DNA of 64,000 nucleotides from Erythrobacter sp. UBA1916 (GTDB lineage Bacteria; Pseudomonadota; Alphaproteobacteria; Sphingomonadales; Sphingomonadaceae). Of this stretch, positions 33,052 to 41,602 are shown one piece after another. The stretch covers positions 67,428 to 131,427 of the forward strand of contig DDFY01000013.1 in the NCBI GenBank assembly GCA_002337385.1, in the 5' to 3' direction. Within the stretch, counting starts at the first letter, position 1. Every line of letters starts with the position of its first letter. The notes beneath the pieces are model-generated. The model made no database searches. It was not told where the DNA came from and saw only the letters and a program-made list of their open reading frames with translations. The position numbers and the translations under genes were made by a program.

Positions 33052-35577
33052 TTAGAAGTCCTTCTTCACCGTCACCGCCCATTCGCGCGGACGCGACGGG
33101 GTGGCAATGCTGGCGCCGGTGTTGTTGCGCTGGTCGAACACCGAATAGAAGTAGTACTCGTCGGTGAGGTTGGTCACCTCAAGTGCCACCGACAGGTCTT
33201 CGCCTTCGTTGCGCCAGGTCAGACGGGCATTGGTCGTCGTGAAGCTGGGCAGGGTCTGGACCAGGCGGTTGGCGCCAGTGCCGTCGAAACCGGCGAAGGT
33301 TTCGTCCTGATACTGTACGTCGACACGCGGCGTCAGCGAACCGGCACCGCCACCAAGCGCGATGCGATACTGGGTGCCGATCGAGGCCTTCCACGGCGGC
33401 ATGCCAGTGCCCGGATCGTCAAGCTGAGCGCCGGTAGCCGTGTTCACTTCGGTGTAGTCGAAGTCGATATGGCTGGCCGAAGCATCGATGGTCCAGTCGT
33501 CGATCGGCTCGGCGAACAGTTCCACCTCGATACCCTTGATGTCCGCGCTGCCAAGGTTGACGCGGCAGGCCGACGGCGTGGCGTAAACGGCAGGCACGCC
33601 AGCGGGAAGCGGGCAGGGGCTGGTGGACGACTGGATCTCCGAGTACTTGTTCAGGAACGCCGAGACGTTGAGGCGAACGCGGCGATCGAGGAAGTCCGAC
33701 TTGAAGCCCAGCTCGTATGCCGTCAGCGTTTCCGGCCCGAACGAGAGCAGCTGGAAGGCGTTGAACGGACGCGGGTTCGAACCGCCGCCCTTGAAGCCGG
33801 TCGAAATCGAGCCGTAGACCATCAGGCCATCGGTGATGCGATAGTCGAGCGCCACGCGATAGTCGACCTGATCACCCGAATAGCTCGCGGTCTGGCCAGT
33901 CAGCGCTGCGACATCTTCGGTCACATTGCCGTCGTTGTCGCAGTCTGCCGTGTCGGGACCGCTGTAGCCCGGACCGTAGCAAACGCCGAACGGATCGAGG
34001 AAGCCATTGATCGTTCCGTCGAGATTGTAGCGGAAATAGGATTGATCCTTTGATTCCTCAGTGTAGCGGATGCCAGCATTGAGGTTCAGGTCAGGCATGA
34101 TTTCCCAAGCGAAGTTGGCGAACACCGCCTTCGCGTCAGCATCGACGGTGTCGGGCTGACGGAACTGCAGCGGATAGGGCGCCACGTAACGCAGATCCTG
34201 CACCGAGTCGTAGACCGACGACTGCTCGAAATAATAAGCCCCCAGCGTCAGGAATACGCTTTCGACCGGCTCGATGTTTACGCGCAGTTCCTGGCTGAAG
34301 CTCCAGTTTGACAGATCGTTGATACCGAAGCCGGCGCGCGTAGGCGCAATGTCGCCATCGGGCGTCCAGTGGGTATCGAACTCGCGGTAGCCGGTGATCG
34401 ACACCAGCTGCACGTTGTCCATGATGTCCCAGTTGGCTTGGCCCGAGACACCCCAACCGCGATAGGTCACACGGTTCGTACCGGAGCTTGCCTCCATGAT
34501 CGTGCCACCGGCATTGAACGGATCGCCCGGAATGACAGGCACAAACGGGCCGCCATAGGCACTGCCATCCACCTGGAAGTTGCAGTAGGGGCCGCAGATG
34601 AAGCGATCATCCAGCGGCAGCCCACCCGGCGAAAGAATGTTCGGGTTGGCGTTGCGGCGGGTGGCCAGCATGATCTGGCCGGTGTCGGTGCGATCTTCGT
34701 TGGTGTAATCCGCGATGATGGTGAAATCGAAGGTGTCGCTCGGCTCCCAGCGCAGGATGCCGCGTGCGGCCTGATAGCCAACGCCGCCGAGCTTATCGAC
34801 CAGGCAGTCCTCGGAGAAGACGGTGCGGGCTTCGCCGCCAGCCGGGTTGATTTCCTCGACGTTGCCGTCGGCATTAATGAAGGTCGCGCCGCCACCAGCA
34901 GGATAGACACAGCCGAAGTCGAGCTGGTCGACGTAGCCGTCCTGTTGCTTGGAGACGCCCGAGATGCGGGCAAACAGGGTGTCGGTAAGCGGGAATTCCG
35001 CACCGGCGCGCAGGGCAATCTTGTTACGGATGCCGTAGCTTGCTTCGACGAAGCCCGAGGTGTCGCCGGTCGGCAGCTTGGAATACATCTTCACCGCGCC
35101 GCCGATCGAGTTACGGCCCGACAGCGTGCCTTGCGGGCCGCGCAGGATTTCCACCCGCTCAAGGTCAAGCGTGTCGAAAATCGCGCCGGTCAGCGAGGGG
35201 TAGTAGACATCGTCGATGTAGATACCGACGCCCGGCTCGTAGGCGGGGTTGAAGTCGGTCTGGCCGATGCCGCGGATCGACGCCGTTACCGAAGGCCCGA
35301 AGGCTGCGGTTGCGGGACGGATCTGCACGTTCGGTGCCGAATCGGCGATGGTGGCAAGGTCGGTCTGGCTCTTTGCTTCGAGCTGATCGGCCGTGACGGC
35401 GGTGATTGCCAGCGGCGTATCCTGCAGCGCCTGTTCGCGGAACTGCGCAGTCACGACGATTACGTTGTTGGTGCGCGACGAGCTTTCGCTGTCACTTTCC
35501 TGCGCCTGTGCGGGCATTGCCAAGCCCAGTGCAAGAAGCGGCATGCCATAGGCAAGCGTTTTGAAACGCGATTTCAT
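33052..35577 (-). CDS. TonB-dependent outer-membrane receptor
   Basis: An 841-residue receptor. The signal peptide is MKSRFKTLAYGMPLLALGLA ending AQAQ. The plug domain begins NNVIVVTAQFREQALQDTPLA (the TonB-box region), continues with GIGQTDFNPAYEPGVGIYID and VEILRGPQGTLSGRNSIGG. The beta-barrel ends with the aromatic terminal EWAVTVKKDF. It imports a large or scarce solute using TonB/ExbBD energy. In this cluster a lignin-derived aromatic is the natural candidate, but the ligand cannot be read from sequence. Confidence 0.93.
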   Translation of the reverse strand: MKSRFKTLAYGMPLLALGLAMPAQAQESDSESSSRTNNVIVVTAQFREQALQDTPLAITAVTADQLEAKSQTDLATIADSAPNVQIRPATAAFGPSVTASIRGIGQTDFNPAYEPGVGIYIDDVYYPSLTGAIFDTLDLERVEILRGPQGTLSGRNSIGGAVKMYSKLPTGDTSGFVEASYGIRNKIALRAGAEFPLTDTLFARISGVSKQQDGYVDQLDFGCVYPAGGGATFINADGNVEEINPAGGEARTVFSEDCLVDKLGGVGYQAARGILRWEPSDTFDFTIIADYTNEDRTDTGQIMLATRRNANPNILSPGGLPLDDRFICGPYCNFQVDGSAYGGPFVPVIPGDPFNAGGTIMEASSGTNRVTYRGWGVSGQANWDIMDNVQLVSITGYREFDTHWTPDGDIAPTRAGFGINDLSNWSFSQELRVNIEPVESVFLTLGAYYFEQSSVYDSVQDLRYVAPYPLQFRQPDTVDADAKAVFANFAWEIMPDLNLNAGIRYTEESKDQSYFRYNLDGTINGFLDPFGVCYGPGYSGPDTADCDNDGNVTEDVAALTGQTASYSGDQVDYRVALDYRITDGLMVYGSISTGFKGGGSNPRPFNAFQLLSFGPETLTAYELGFKSDFLDRRVRLNVSAFLNKYSEIQSSTSPCPLPAGVPAVYATPSACRVNLGSADIKGIEVELFAEPIDDWTIDASASHIDFDYTEVNTATGAQLDDPGTGMPPWKASIGTQYRIALGGGAGSLTPRVDVQYQDETFAGFDGTGANRLVQTLPSFTTTNARLTWRNEGEDLSVALEVTNLTDEYYFYSVFDQRNNTGASIATPSRPREWAVTVKKDF

Positions 35578-35986
35578 CAGGTATCTCCTCCCATATTGCG
35601 GGCTGCAGTCGCCGCCCGCTCACTTTCGGCTATCCGCTGGTCGTGATGCGGATTGCCAAACTCATCCCAAACTTTCTGCCGTTGTGCCCTGGTTCTCAGG
35701 CATCGGACCGGCAGCGACCAATCATAAGTGGCATAACACTAATAAAGTATAGCAAAACCACTTTGGTCAAGTAACGAAAATGCCCGGTGCATCGATTGAT
35801 CGTCGGGGTCAATTGACTGTCGCAACAAGGACACAAGAAACTCCGACATCGTTGCACTTTTGCCTCACTGGCCCGCGCAGCTCGTTGGACTGCAAATCTT
35901 GCCGATTGCTTAATGAGTTCAACACTTCGGCTTAAGTTTCCTTGGCTTATGAAGTGCATGAGAGTGAGCATGAGGAGAAGCTTGCG
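35578..35986. other. 409-bp intergenic region, divergent promoters
   Basis: No gene is seen. The minus strand carries a possible promoter for the TonB receptor (TTGACC near 35770, with TATACT/TTTATT-like bases downstream). The AAGTGG/CCACTT pair around 35728-35766 forms an imperfect inverted repeat over an AT-rich core, which may be an operator. Confidence 0.4.
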
Positions 35987-36289
35987 ATGATGGCGACGGC
36001 AACCGATTTCCGCGTAGTGACGGCTCCCCTGGCGGGCGAGTGTACTATCGCCGACCGGCGTTTCGCCGTGTCGATCACCGAGTTGACTGGCGAGGGGTGC
36101 GAAGTGCGCTTTGATGCCGACGATCAGGGTGGCTGGGAAGGCGACACCGATTTCTGCAAACTCACGATTGCCGATCAGCTGACGATCAATGGGCACGTGA
36201 TCGCATTTAACGGAAACAGCGCGCAGATCGGCTTCTTTGGCCACATTCATCCGGTTGCGGTCGCCAAGCTCCTCAGCCCCGCGCGCTAG
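35987..36289 (+). CDS. PilZ-like domain protein
   Basis: A 100-residue protein of mainly beta character. FRVVTAPLAGECTIADRRFAVSI, ELTGEGCEVRFDADD and GHVIAFNGNSAQIGFFGHIH resemble a PilZ fold (c-di-GMP binding), but the usual RxxxR motif is not clear, so ligand binding is uncertain. GAGGAG nine bases before the ATG at 35987 favours that start over a TTG 45 bases upstream. It is divergent from the TonB receptor and convergent with the LigW-like gene. Confidence 0.55.
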   Translation: MMATATDFRVVTAPLAGECTIADRRFAVSITELTGEGCEVRFDADDQGGWEGDTDFCKLTIADQLTINGHVIAFNGNSAQIGFFGHIHPVAVAKLLSPAR

Positions 36290-36334
36290 CAACAGGCCGC
36301 TGGGCACCGCGCGGGCTTCAGTTCGAAGCATTGC

Positions 36335-37477
36335 TCACCCCCTGATGCGGAACACGGCGCGGGCGTTGTCTTCCATAAGCATCTTCTTGTGCTCGTCGCT
36401 GATGGCCATGCGGTCGTAGGCGGCGACCTCGTCGTAGCTCTGCTGATAGGGGTAATCCATCGCATAGAGCACGCGCTCCGGTCCCAGCACCTCCTGACAG
36501 AACTTGATTGCCGGCTCCCAGCCCACGCCGCTGGTGGTGATCCAGATATTGGTCTTGAAGTAATAGCTGGCCGGATGCTTCAGCCGCCGGATCTCGCCAT
36601 CGCCGAAGAGGCCCGGGCGAGGGCGGCCATCGGCGTTGCCCTGCATCCAGTCGAACCGGTAAAGGTGCAGCGGCATGCATTCGCCCATGTGCCCGATCAC
36701 CAGCCGCAGCTTGGGGAAGCGGTCGAAGGCGCCAGACATCACCAGCCCCATCGTGTGCAGCCAGACGTCGTGCGGGAAGCCGCCCAGCGCCCCGAAGAAG
36801 CCGCGCTTCTCGTAGTGCGCGCCGTTGAAGGGCGCGGTGGGGTGGATGTAGAGCGCCAGGTCGTTGGCCTCGAGCGCTTCGAGGATGGGCCAGAACTCCG
36901 GCTCGTCGAGATAGTGCCCTTGCCAGTGCGAGTTGAGCACTGCCCCGTTGAGGCCGAGCTTGGCCGCGCGCTCCAGCTCTTTCACGCTGCCCGCCACATC
37001 GCGCGGATCGAAGGCGGCGCAGGCTGAGAAGCGGGCGGGGTGGTTGCGGCAGGCTTCAGCGGCAATATCGTTGGCTTGAGCCGCGAGCGCAGTGCCGTCA
37101 CCGGGCTTCACCACCTGCACGCCCGGCGCGGTGAGCAGCAGCAACTGCCGGTCGATGCCGAGTTCGTCCATGTGGGCAAGCCGCAGCTCGCCCAGATCCT
37201 GTAGCATCTCCTGCAGGCTAGGCATCTTCGCGAACATGCCCGCCATCTTGAGCGAATCGTCATCCGATGCCGCGCCGCTGTCGAGATAAGCGACCTGCGC
37301 CTTGACCAGATCGGGAAAGGTCCATGCCTCTTCGCAGGCGATCCGCTGGTAAGGCGCATCGCGCAGCACGTGGCCAGCGCGCGGCGCAAGACCTGTGCGG
37401 CCTCGGTGGCTGAAGTCTTCCTTGAAATGACCTTTGAGGCCCTTTTCACTGCCGTCGTCGAGCTTGCCCGAAATCAT
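36335..37477 (-). CDS. LigW / gamma-resorcylate decarboxylase-like amidohydrolase
   Basis: A 380-residue amidohydrolase similar to non-oxidative aromatic decarboxylases. RIACEEAWTFPDLVK replaces the typical ATEEAF opening. NSHWQGHYLDEPEFWPILEAL, LYIHPTAPFNGAHY (metal His), VIGHMGECMPLHLYRFDWM and YAMDYPYQQSYDEVA match LigW, which decarboxylates 5-carboxyvanillate to vanillate. The protein is longer than LigW at the N-terminus (about 45 residues). Its vanillate product would feed LigM. The exact acid is not proven. A small SnoaL-like gene lies upstream, separated by a hairpin. Confidence 0.82.
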   Translation of the reverse strand: MISGKLDDGSEKGLKGHFKEDFSHRGRTGLAPRAGHVLRDAPYQRIACEEAWTFPDLVKAQVAYLDSGAASDDDSLKMAGMFAKMPSLQEMLQDLGELRLAHMDELGIDRQLLLLTAPGVQVVKPGDGTALAAQANDIAAEACRNHPARFSACAAFDPRDVAGSVKELERAAKLGLNGAVLNSHWQGHYLDEPEFWPILEALEANDLALYIHPTAPFNGAHYEKRGFFGALGGFPHDVWLHTMGLVMSGAFDRFPKLRLVIGHMGECMPLHLYRFDWMQGNADGRPRPGLFGDGEIRRLKHPASYYFKTNIWITTSGVGWEPAIKFCQEVLGPERVLYAMDYPYQQSYDEVAAYDRMAISDEHKKMLMEDNARAVFRIRG

Positions 37478-37499
37478 GGCTTTCCCTTCCCAAGAGAAA

Positions 37500-37529
37500 G
37501 GCCGCTCCCTCTCGTTGGAGGAAGCGGCC
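37500..37529 (-). terminator. Hairpin between the SnoaL-like and LigW-like genes
   Basis: GGCCGCT and AGCGGCC enclose an inner CCTC/GAGG stem. On the minus strand it lies just after the SnoaL-like stop and ahead of the LigW-like start, so it may be a terminator or attenuator. Confidence 0.5.
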
Positions 37530-37540
37530 CTGATGTGATG

Positions 37541-38239
37541 CTAACCCTTCACGCTATCGGCAAAGGCAATGCCGAACCTCGGGTGCGCGAAATGCATCGG
37601 CACGTCCTGGCGGTAGGGCCAGGTCTCGCGGTGCTGCTCGGGCGGGAGCAGGCGATCTGGGCCGAGCGGGTCTTCAGGGAAGGTCTTGGCTGCGGGCTGC
37701 AGGTGAGCGGTGGTGTGCGCCCAGCCATTTTCATAGTCGCCCTGCCACTGCATCATGTAGTCGAGCCGCTGGATCTTCCACACGCCGTCAACCTTCACAT
37801 AGTCGTTCTCGTAGATGCCAGCTTCCATGAACTGCTGCGGCATGAACTCTTCCTTGGTGTCCTGGAAGTCGTCGTGCCAGCCGCCGAGCAGGATGCCGTG
37901 GAAGCGGCCCTTGGCAGTCTTGCCGTCGGGCGCCACGGTGATGATGTCCTGCATCTGGAAGTGATCAAGCAGCAGACCGTTGACGGGGCCGGGCCGTCCG
38001 CCGGTGAAGCGCCCGGCGATCCAGTCGCCATAGAGCCGCTTAACGCCTGCATGGCCGACATATTCGCCCGACAGGAACACCACACAGCCATCTTCGGAGA
38101 ACAGCTCGGCCACCTCATCGGGGCGGTTGAAATCGATGTAGTAGCCGTAGGCCCAGTGCAGGCGGCGGATCGCGGCCATGTCTTCCAGTTCGGTGACGCG
38201 CTTCTCCAGCGCCGCGAGGCGGCTCTCGGTGTCGCTCAT
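37541..38239 (-). CDS. SnoaL-like/NTF2 fold protein
   Basis: A 232-residue protein. After a heptad-like helix (ESRLAALEKRVTELEDMAAI) comes IRRLHWAYGYYIDFNRPDEVAELFSEDGCV, the SnoaL-like domain start with catalytic-pocket residues, then VNGLLLDHFQMQDIITVA and YENDYVKVDGVWKIQRLDYM. Such folds include dehydratases, isomerases and ring hydroxylase small subunits. The role is unknown. It is probably part of aromatic metabolism because it is transcribed toward the LigW-like gene. GGGAGAG before the ATG at 38239 supports that start over a longer frame. Confidence 0.8.
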   Translation of the reverse strand: MSDTESRLAALEKRVTELEDMAAIRRLHWAYGYYIDFNRPDEVAELFSEDGCVVFLSGEYVGHAGVKRLYGDWIAGRFTGGRPGPVNGLLLDHFQMQDIITVAPDGKTAKGRFHGILLGGWHDDFQDTKEEFMPQQFMEAGIYENDYVKVDGVWKIQRLDYMMQWQGDYENGWAHTTAHLQPAAKTFPEDPLGPDRLLPPEQHRETWPYRQDVPMHFAHPRFGIAFADSVKG

Positions 38240-38312
38240 ATCGACTCTCTCCCTTATTGGTCTAAGGTGATTCCTAACGAATGATACGATCATGGCGAGA
38301 GGAAAATTGACG

Positions 38313-39266
38313 ATGTCCGAGACTGCTGCGTTGAACGGTGCCGACTTCCGGAGCGACTGGGAAGGGCGGGTCGCCTTCATTACCGGAGCCGCCACGGGGA
38401 TCGGTCTCGGCACCGCGCAGGCCTTCGCCGATGCGGGGATGAAGCTGGCCCTGTCCTACCGCAACGAGGACGACCGCGCCGCCACCGAGCAATGGTTCGC
38501 CTCGCATGGCCACGACAAGCCGCTGTTCATCAAGCTCGACGTGACCGACCGCAAGGGCTTCGCCGCCGCGGCCGACGAGGTCGAAAGGACCTTCGGTGAG
38601 GTGCATGTGCTGGTGAACAATGCAGGCGTCTCGGTGTTCGGCCCCACCGACGAGGCGAGCTACGACGACTTCGACTGGATCATGAACGTGAACTTCGGCG
38701 GCAACGTTAACGGGATCGTTTCCTTCCTGCCCAAGATCAAGGCGGCTTCGGGCCGGCGGCATGTGGTCAACGTGGCCTCGATGGCGGCCTTCCTGCCGGG
38801 GCCGCAGGCGGGCATTTACACCGCCAGCAAGTTCGCCGTGCGCGGGCTCACCGAAAGCCTGCGCTACAATCTCGCCCCGCACGGGATCGGCTGTTCGCTG
38901 TGCTGCCCCGCGCTCACCCGCACCAATGCCTGGAAGAGCGCGCAGAAGCGGCCCGACGACTTTGCCGAGAGCGGCTTTGCCCCGGCCAGGGAAGGCGAGC
39001 TGGAGCAGTTCGGCACGGCGTTCGATGAAGGCATGGACCCCTATGAGGTGGGCGCGAAGATCCTGCGCGGGATGACCCGGCAGGACGGTCTGATTCTCAC
39101 CCACCCCGAGCACGGCGTGGACTTTGCCGAGGAATATATGAAGCAGGTTAAGGCGCTGCCGATCGAGGCGTGTCCGCCCGGGCGCGCCCGGATCGAGCAG
39201 TTGCGCCGCGATGCGACGAAGGCGGCCGACGAGGGCCTGTTCATTGCGATGGACGACCTGACCTGA
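38313..39266 (+). CDS. Short-chain dehydrogenase/reductase, 317 aa
   Basis: An SDR with cofactor loop FITGAATGIGLGTAQAF, NNAGVSVFGPTDEA and the catalytic stretch NVASMAAFLPGPQAGIYTASKFAVRGL (Ser, Tyr, Lys). It is longer than a classical SDR by about 60 C-terminal residues. GAGAGG lies ten bases before the ATG at 38313; an ATG at 38292 is an alternative. It is divergent from the SnoaL-like gene, about 50 bases apart. The substrate is unknown; lignin dimer side-chain alcohols are oxidised by SDRs in related bacteria. Confidence 0.86.
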   Translation: MSETAALNGADFRSDWEGRVAFITGAATGIGLGTAQAFADAGMKLALSYRNEDDRAATEQWFASHGHDKPLFIKLDVTDRKGFAAAADEVERTFGEVHVLVNNAGVSVFGPTDEASYDDFDWIMNVNFGGNVNGIVSFLPKIKAASGRRHVVNVASMAAFLPGPQAGIYTASKFAVRGLTESLRYNLAPHGIGCSLCCPALTRTNAWKSAQKRPDDFAESGFAPAREGELEQFGTAFDEGMDPYEVGAKILRGMTRQDGLILTHPEHGVDFAEEYMKQVKALPIEACPPGRARIEQLRRDATKAADEGLFIAMDDLT

Positions 39267-39329
39267 TCGCTGGACGCACGGGCTGATCGCGGTAAGCTGC
39301 GCGCACAACAATCTCTGGGGAGAATCGTT

Positions 39330-40196
39330 ATGTGCACGCAGGATCAGGTCACCAAGATGCCCAAGGTCAATCGCCGGCAGTTTGCCGCGCTCGGCGCCAG
39401 CGGCGTGCTCGCCGCCTGCACCGCGATGGATGCCGCAGGCGCGGCTGCCTCGGGGCTGAGCGAGCAGACTGTGACCTTCGCGGCGCCCGGCGGCACGTTC
39501 GATGGCGTGTTTATCCACCCCGCCGAGGGCAAGCACCCGGCGGTGATCCTGTGGCCCGATATTGCCGGCCTGCGCCCGGCCAACGTGATGATGGGACGGC
39601 GGCTGGCCGAGGCAGGCTATGCCGTGCTCGTCGCCAATCCCTACTATCGCTCGGTCGCGGGCCAGCAGTTCGAGGACTTTGACGCCTGGCGCAACGATGG
39701 CGGGTTCGACAAGGTGCGGCCATGGATGGCCAAGAACACGCCCGAGGCTATCGCGGAGACTTCCGCTGCCGTGGTCGAATGGCTCGATGCGCAGGATGCG
39801 GTCGATTCGGAGCGCGGGATCGGCAACCAAGGCTATTGCATGACCGGCGGCTGGACCATCATGGCCGTTGCCGCCGTGCCCGAGCGGATCAAGGGTGCCG
39901 CCAGCTTCCACGGGGGTGGGCTGGTCGGCGAAGAGGCTACTGCGCCGGTCAACCTGCTGGGCGACATGGCGAGCGATGCCGGAGCCATCATCTGCATCGC
40001 GAAGAACGACGACGCCAATGCGCCGACGGATAAGGATGCGCTCAAGGCGGCGGGCGATGCGGCCCCGGCCGATGTCTCGGTGGAGGTCTATCAGGGCGAC
40101 CACGGCTGGACCGTGCTCGATAGCCCCGTATACGACGAGCCCGAGGCCGAGCGCGCCTGGGCCGCATTGCTGGAGCTCTATTCGGCCAAGCTGTGA
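39330..40196 (+). CDS. Dienelactone hydrolase family protein with Tat/lipoprotein signal
   Basis: A 288-residue protein. NRRQFAALGASGVLAACTA resembles a twin-arginine signal with lipobox, so it is exported or anchored. The mature domain VTFAAPGGTFDGVFIHPAEGKHPAVILWPDIAG begins the dienelactone-hydrolase fold. The nucleophile Cys is in NQGYCMTGGW, and the catalytic His in YQGDHGWTV. Classical enzymes hydrolyse dienelactones from chloroaromatics, but exported members act on other esters. It stands alone between an SDR and a lipoprotein gene, and a hairpin follows. Confidence 0.82.
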   Translation: MCTQDQVTKMPKVNRRQFAALGASGVLAACTAMDAAGAAASGLSEQTVTFAAPGGTFDGVFIHPAEGKHPAVILWPDIAGLRPANVMMGRRLAEAGYAVLVANPYYRSVAGQQFEDFDAWRNDGGFDKVRPWMAKNTPEAIAETSAAVVEWLDAQDAVDSERGIGNQGYCMTGGWTIMAVAAVPERIKGAASFHGGGLVGEEATAPVNLLGDMASDAGAIICIAKNDDANAPTDKDALKAAGDAAPADVSVEVYQGDHGWTVLDSPVYDEPEAERAWAALLELYSAKL

Positions 40197-40237
40197 CACC
40201 AATAGGGCTTGCGCGAAATCAAAGTTAGCAAGCTAAG

Positions 40238-40270
40238 GGCCCCCTATGTCCCGTCGAGACAGAGGGGGCC
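40238..40270 (+). terminator. Hairpin after the dienelactone hydrolase gene
   Basis: GGCCCCCTATGTC pairs with GACAGAGGGGGCC (one mismatch) around a 7-base loop, about 40 bases past the stop. Confidence 0.6.
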
Positions 40271-40302
40271 ATCGCGCCCCGAGACCGACGAGGGGATCGA
40301 AA

Positions 40303-40824
40303 ATGCGCATTGCCGTTCTTGCCACAGTTGCCGCCACCACCATGCTTGCCGCCTGTTCGGGCGGTGCCGATCCCGACGAGGTGATCGCGACCATCCGCGC
40401 TACCGAACAGGCGCAGCTCGATGCCATCGCGTCCGATGATCTGGTGGGCATTGCCCGGCTCTATGCTGACGATGCCGTGCTGGTGCGGCCTGACGGAACC
40501 CGGCTGGTCGGGGGCGCGGCGATTGCCGATGCCTATGGCGATCTCGTTGCCGATCCTGCCTTCCACATCGAGGTGACCCCGGCTGAGGGCTGGGCCTCGA
40601 GCGCTGAGGACCTGGCGGCGCTGGACTCCAATGTCGATATCACCACGACCGACCCGGAAAGCGGAGAACCTGTAACCGAGAAGATGATCAGCCAGACTGT
40701 CTGGACTCGCGAGTCCGGTGGTACATGGATGATCCGCTCGGCCATCAACGCACCGCGCGCGGACGGGCAGGCCGAAGCCGATGCAGAGCCGGAAGCGGAA
40801 CCGGACGCATCGCAGGAGGGCTGA
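40303..40824 (+). CDS. DUF4440-like lipoprotein
   Basis: A 173-residue lipoprotein. The lipobox is LAAC, with Cys18. The mature part DEVIATIRATEQAQLDAIASDDLVGIARLYADDAVLVRPDGTRLVG is the typical DUF4440/SnoaL-like start, and WTRESGGTWMIRSAINAP the end of the fold. The tail is acidic and repetitive (AEADAEPEAEPDAS). The ATG at 40303 has GAGGGG ahead. No substrate or role is known. Confidence 0.75.
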   Translation: MRIAVLATVAATTMLAACSGGADPDEVIATIRATEQAQLDAIASDDLVGIARLYADDAVLVRPDGTRLVGGAAIADAYGDLVADPAFHIEVTPAEGWASSAEDLAALDSNVDITTTDPESGEPVTEKMISQTVWTRESGGTWMIRSAINAPRADGQAEADAEPEAEPDASQEG

Positions 40825-41149
40825 TTCCCAGCGAGCAGTTTGCGAGGTTGTGACAGCGCGCAGGTGCTTGGTTGCCGAAGCGCGCGGGCTTCTGATCACG
40901 ATGCGAATCACTCGTCGCCATCGACGGGCGGTTGGCCTCGCGCGATAAATGACAAGCGAGCCAAGCAGTTACCTGTCGTGGACAGGTACTGTCTGGTTCG
41001 TTTCGTCGTGCGCCAGCCACACCAGCCACTTTTTGGTCTCTCCCCCCGGCCACTCCGTCGCTGGGATGATTGCGTCGCCCGGTGGGGCGCCTCAACTCGC
41101 CGGAGCGGGGTGCAGAGGGCCAGTACGGCCCTGATTAAGGAGTAGGACT
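40825..41149. other. 325-bp gap without an evident gene
   Basis: I see no coding frame with convincing composition or ribosome site. The region is mixed GC and contains no obvious hairpin. It probably holds the promoter of the DUF4168 gene. Confidence 0.35.
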
Positions 41150-41512
41150 ATGAAGACAATCATCACACTTGCGGCGGGCGGCTTGCTGTTTGCCTCGCCA
41201 GCGATTGCACAGACGGCCGGTTCTGATGCGGAGGCCGCACCTCCCTCCGCAGACGCAGCGGCGGATGCCGCCACCTTCACCGACGAGGAAGTTGGCAAAT
41301 ATGCCGAAGCTGCGGTCAGGATCAGCAAGATGCACAGCGATGCCTCGCTCGATGCCGAGGCGCGTCAGAGCGGGGCCTTGGCGGTGCTCGAACAGAGTGG
41401 GCTGGCCCCCGAACGTTTCAACGCAATCTCTGCCGCCGCGCGCAATGATCCGGCATTGGCGCAGCGGGTCCAGCTCGCAATCGCCAGCGTGCAAGGCGAT
41501 CCCGAAGCCTGA
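41150..41512 (+). CDS. DUF4168-like exported protein
   Basis: A 120-residue protein with a signal peptide (MKTIITLAAGGLLFASPAIA). The mature sequence has an Ala-rich linker and then FTDEEVGKYAEAAVRISKMH, AVLEQSGLAPERFNAISAAARND, matching the helical DUF4168 pattern. Such proteins are periplasmic and of unknown role. GGAG lies nine bases before the ATG. A hairpin with 9-bp stem follows. Confidence 0.7.
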   Translation: MKTIITLAAGGLLFASPAIAQTAGSDAEAAPPSADAAADAATFTDEEVGKYAEAAVRISKMHSDASLDAEARQSGALAVLEQSGLAPERFNAISAAARNDPALAQRVQLAIASVQGDPEA

Positions 41513-41556
41513 TTCCACGCGTAACACCTGCCGCGCGTAACTGCCCTTGCGCGGCG

Positions 41557-41592
41557 GCGGGCACCGGGTGACTCATCACGCCTGGTGCCCGC
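41557..41592. terminator. Hairpin between convergent DUF4168 and CmcJ-like genes
   Basis: GCGGGCACC and GGTGCCCGC form a 9-bp stem. The loop contains a small GTGA/TCAC pair. It likely ends both transcripts. Confidence 0.6.
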
Positions 41593-41602
41593 TTCATTCG
41601 GT

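Noticed and set aside
38274..40202. Minus-strand frame of about 642 codons opposite the SDR and dienelactone hydrolase genes.
   Set aside because: Shadow frame without domains; the plus-strand genes have ribosome sites and known folds.
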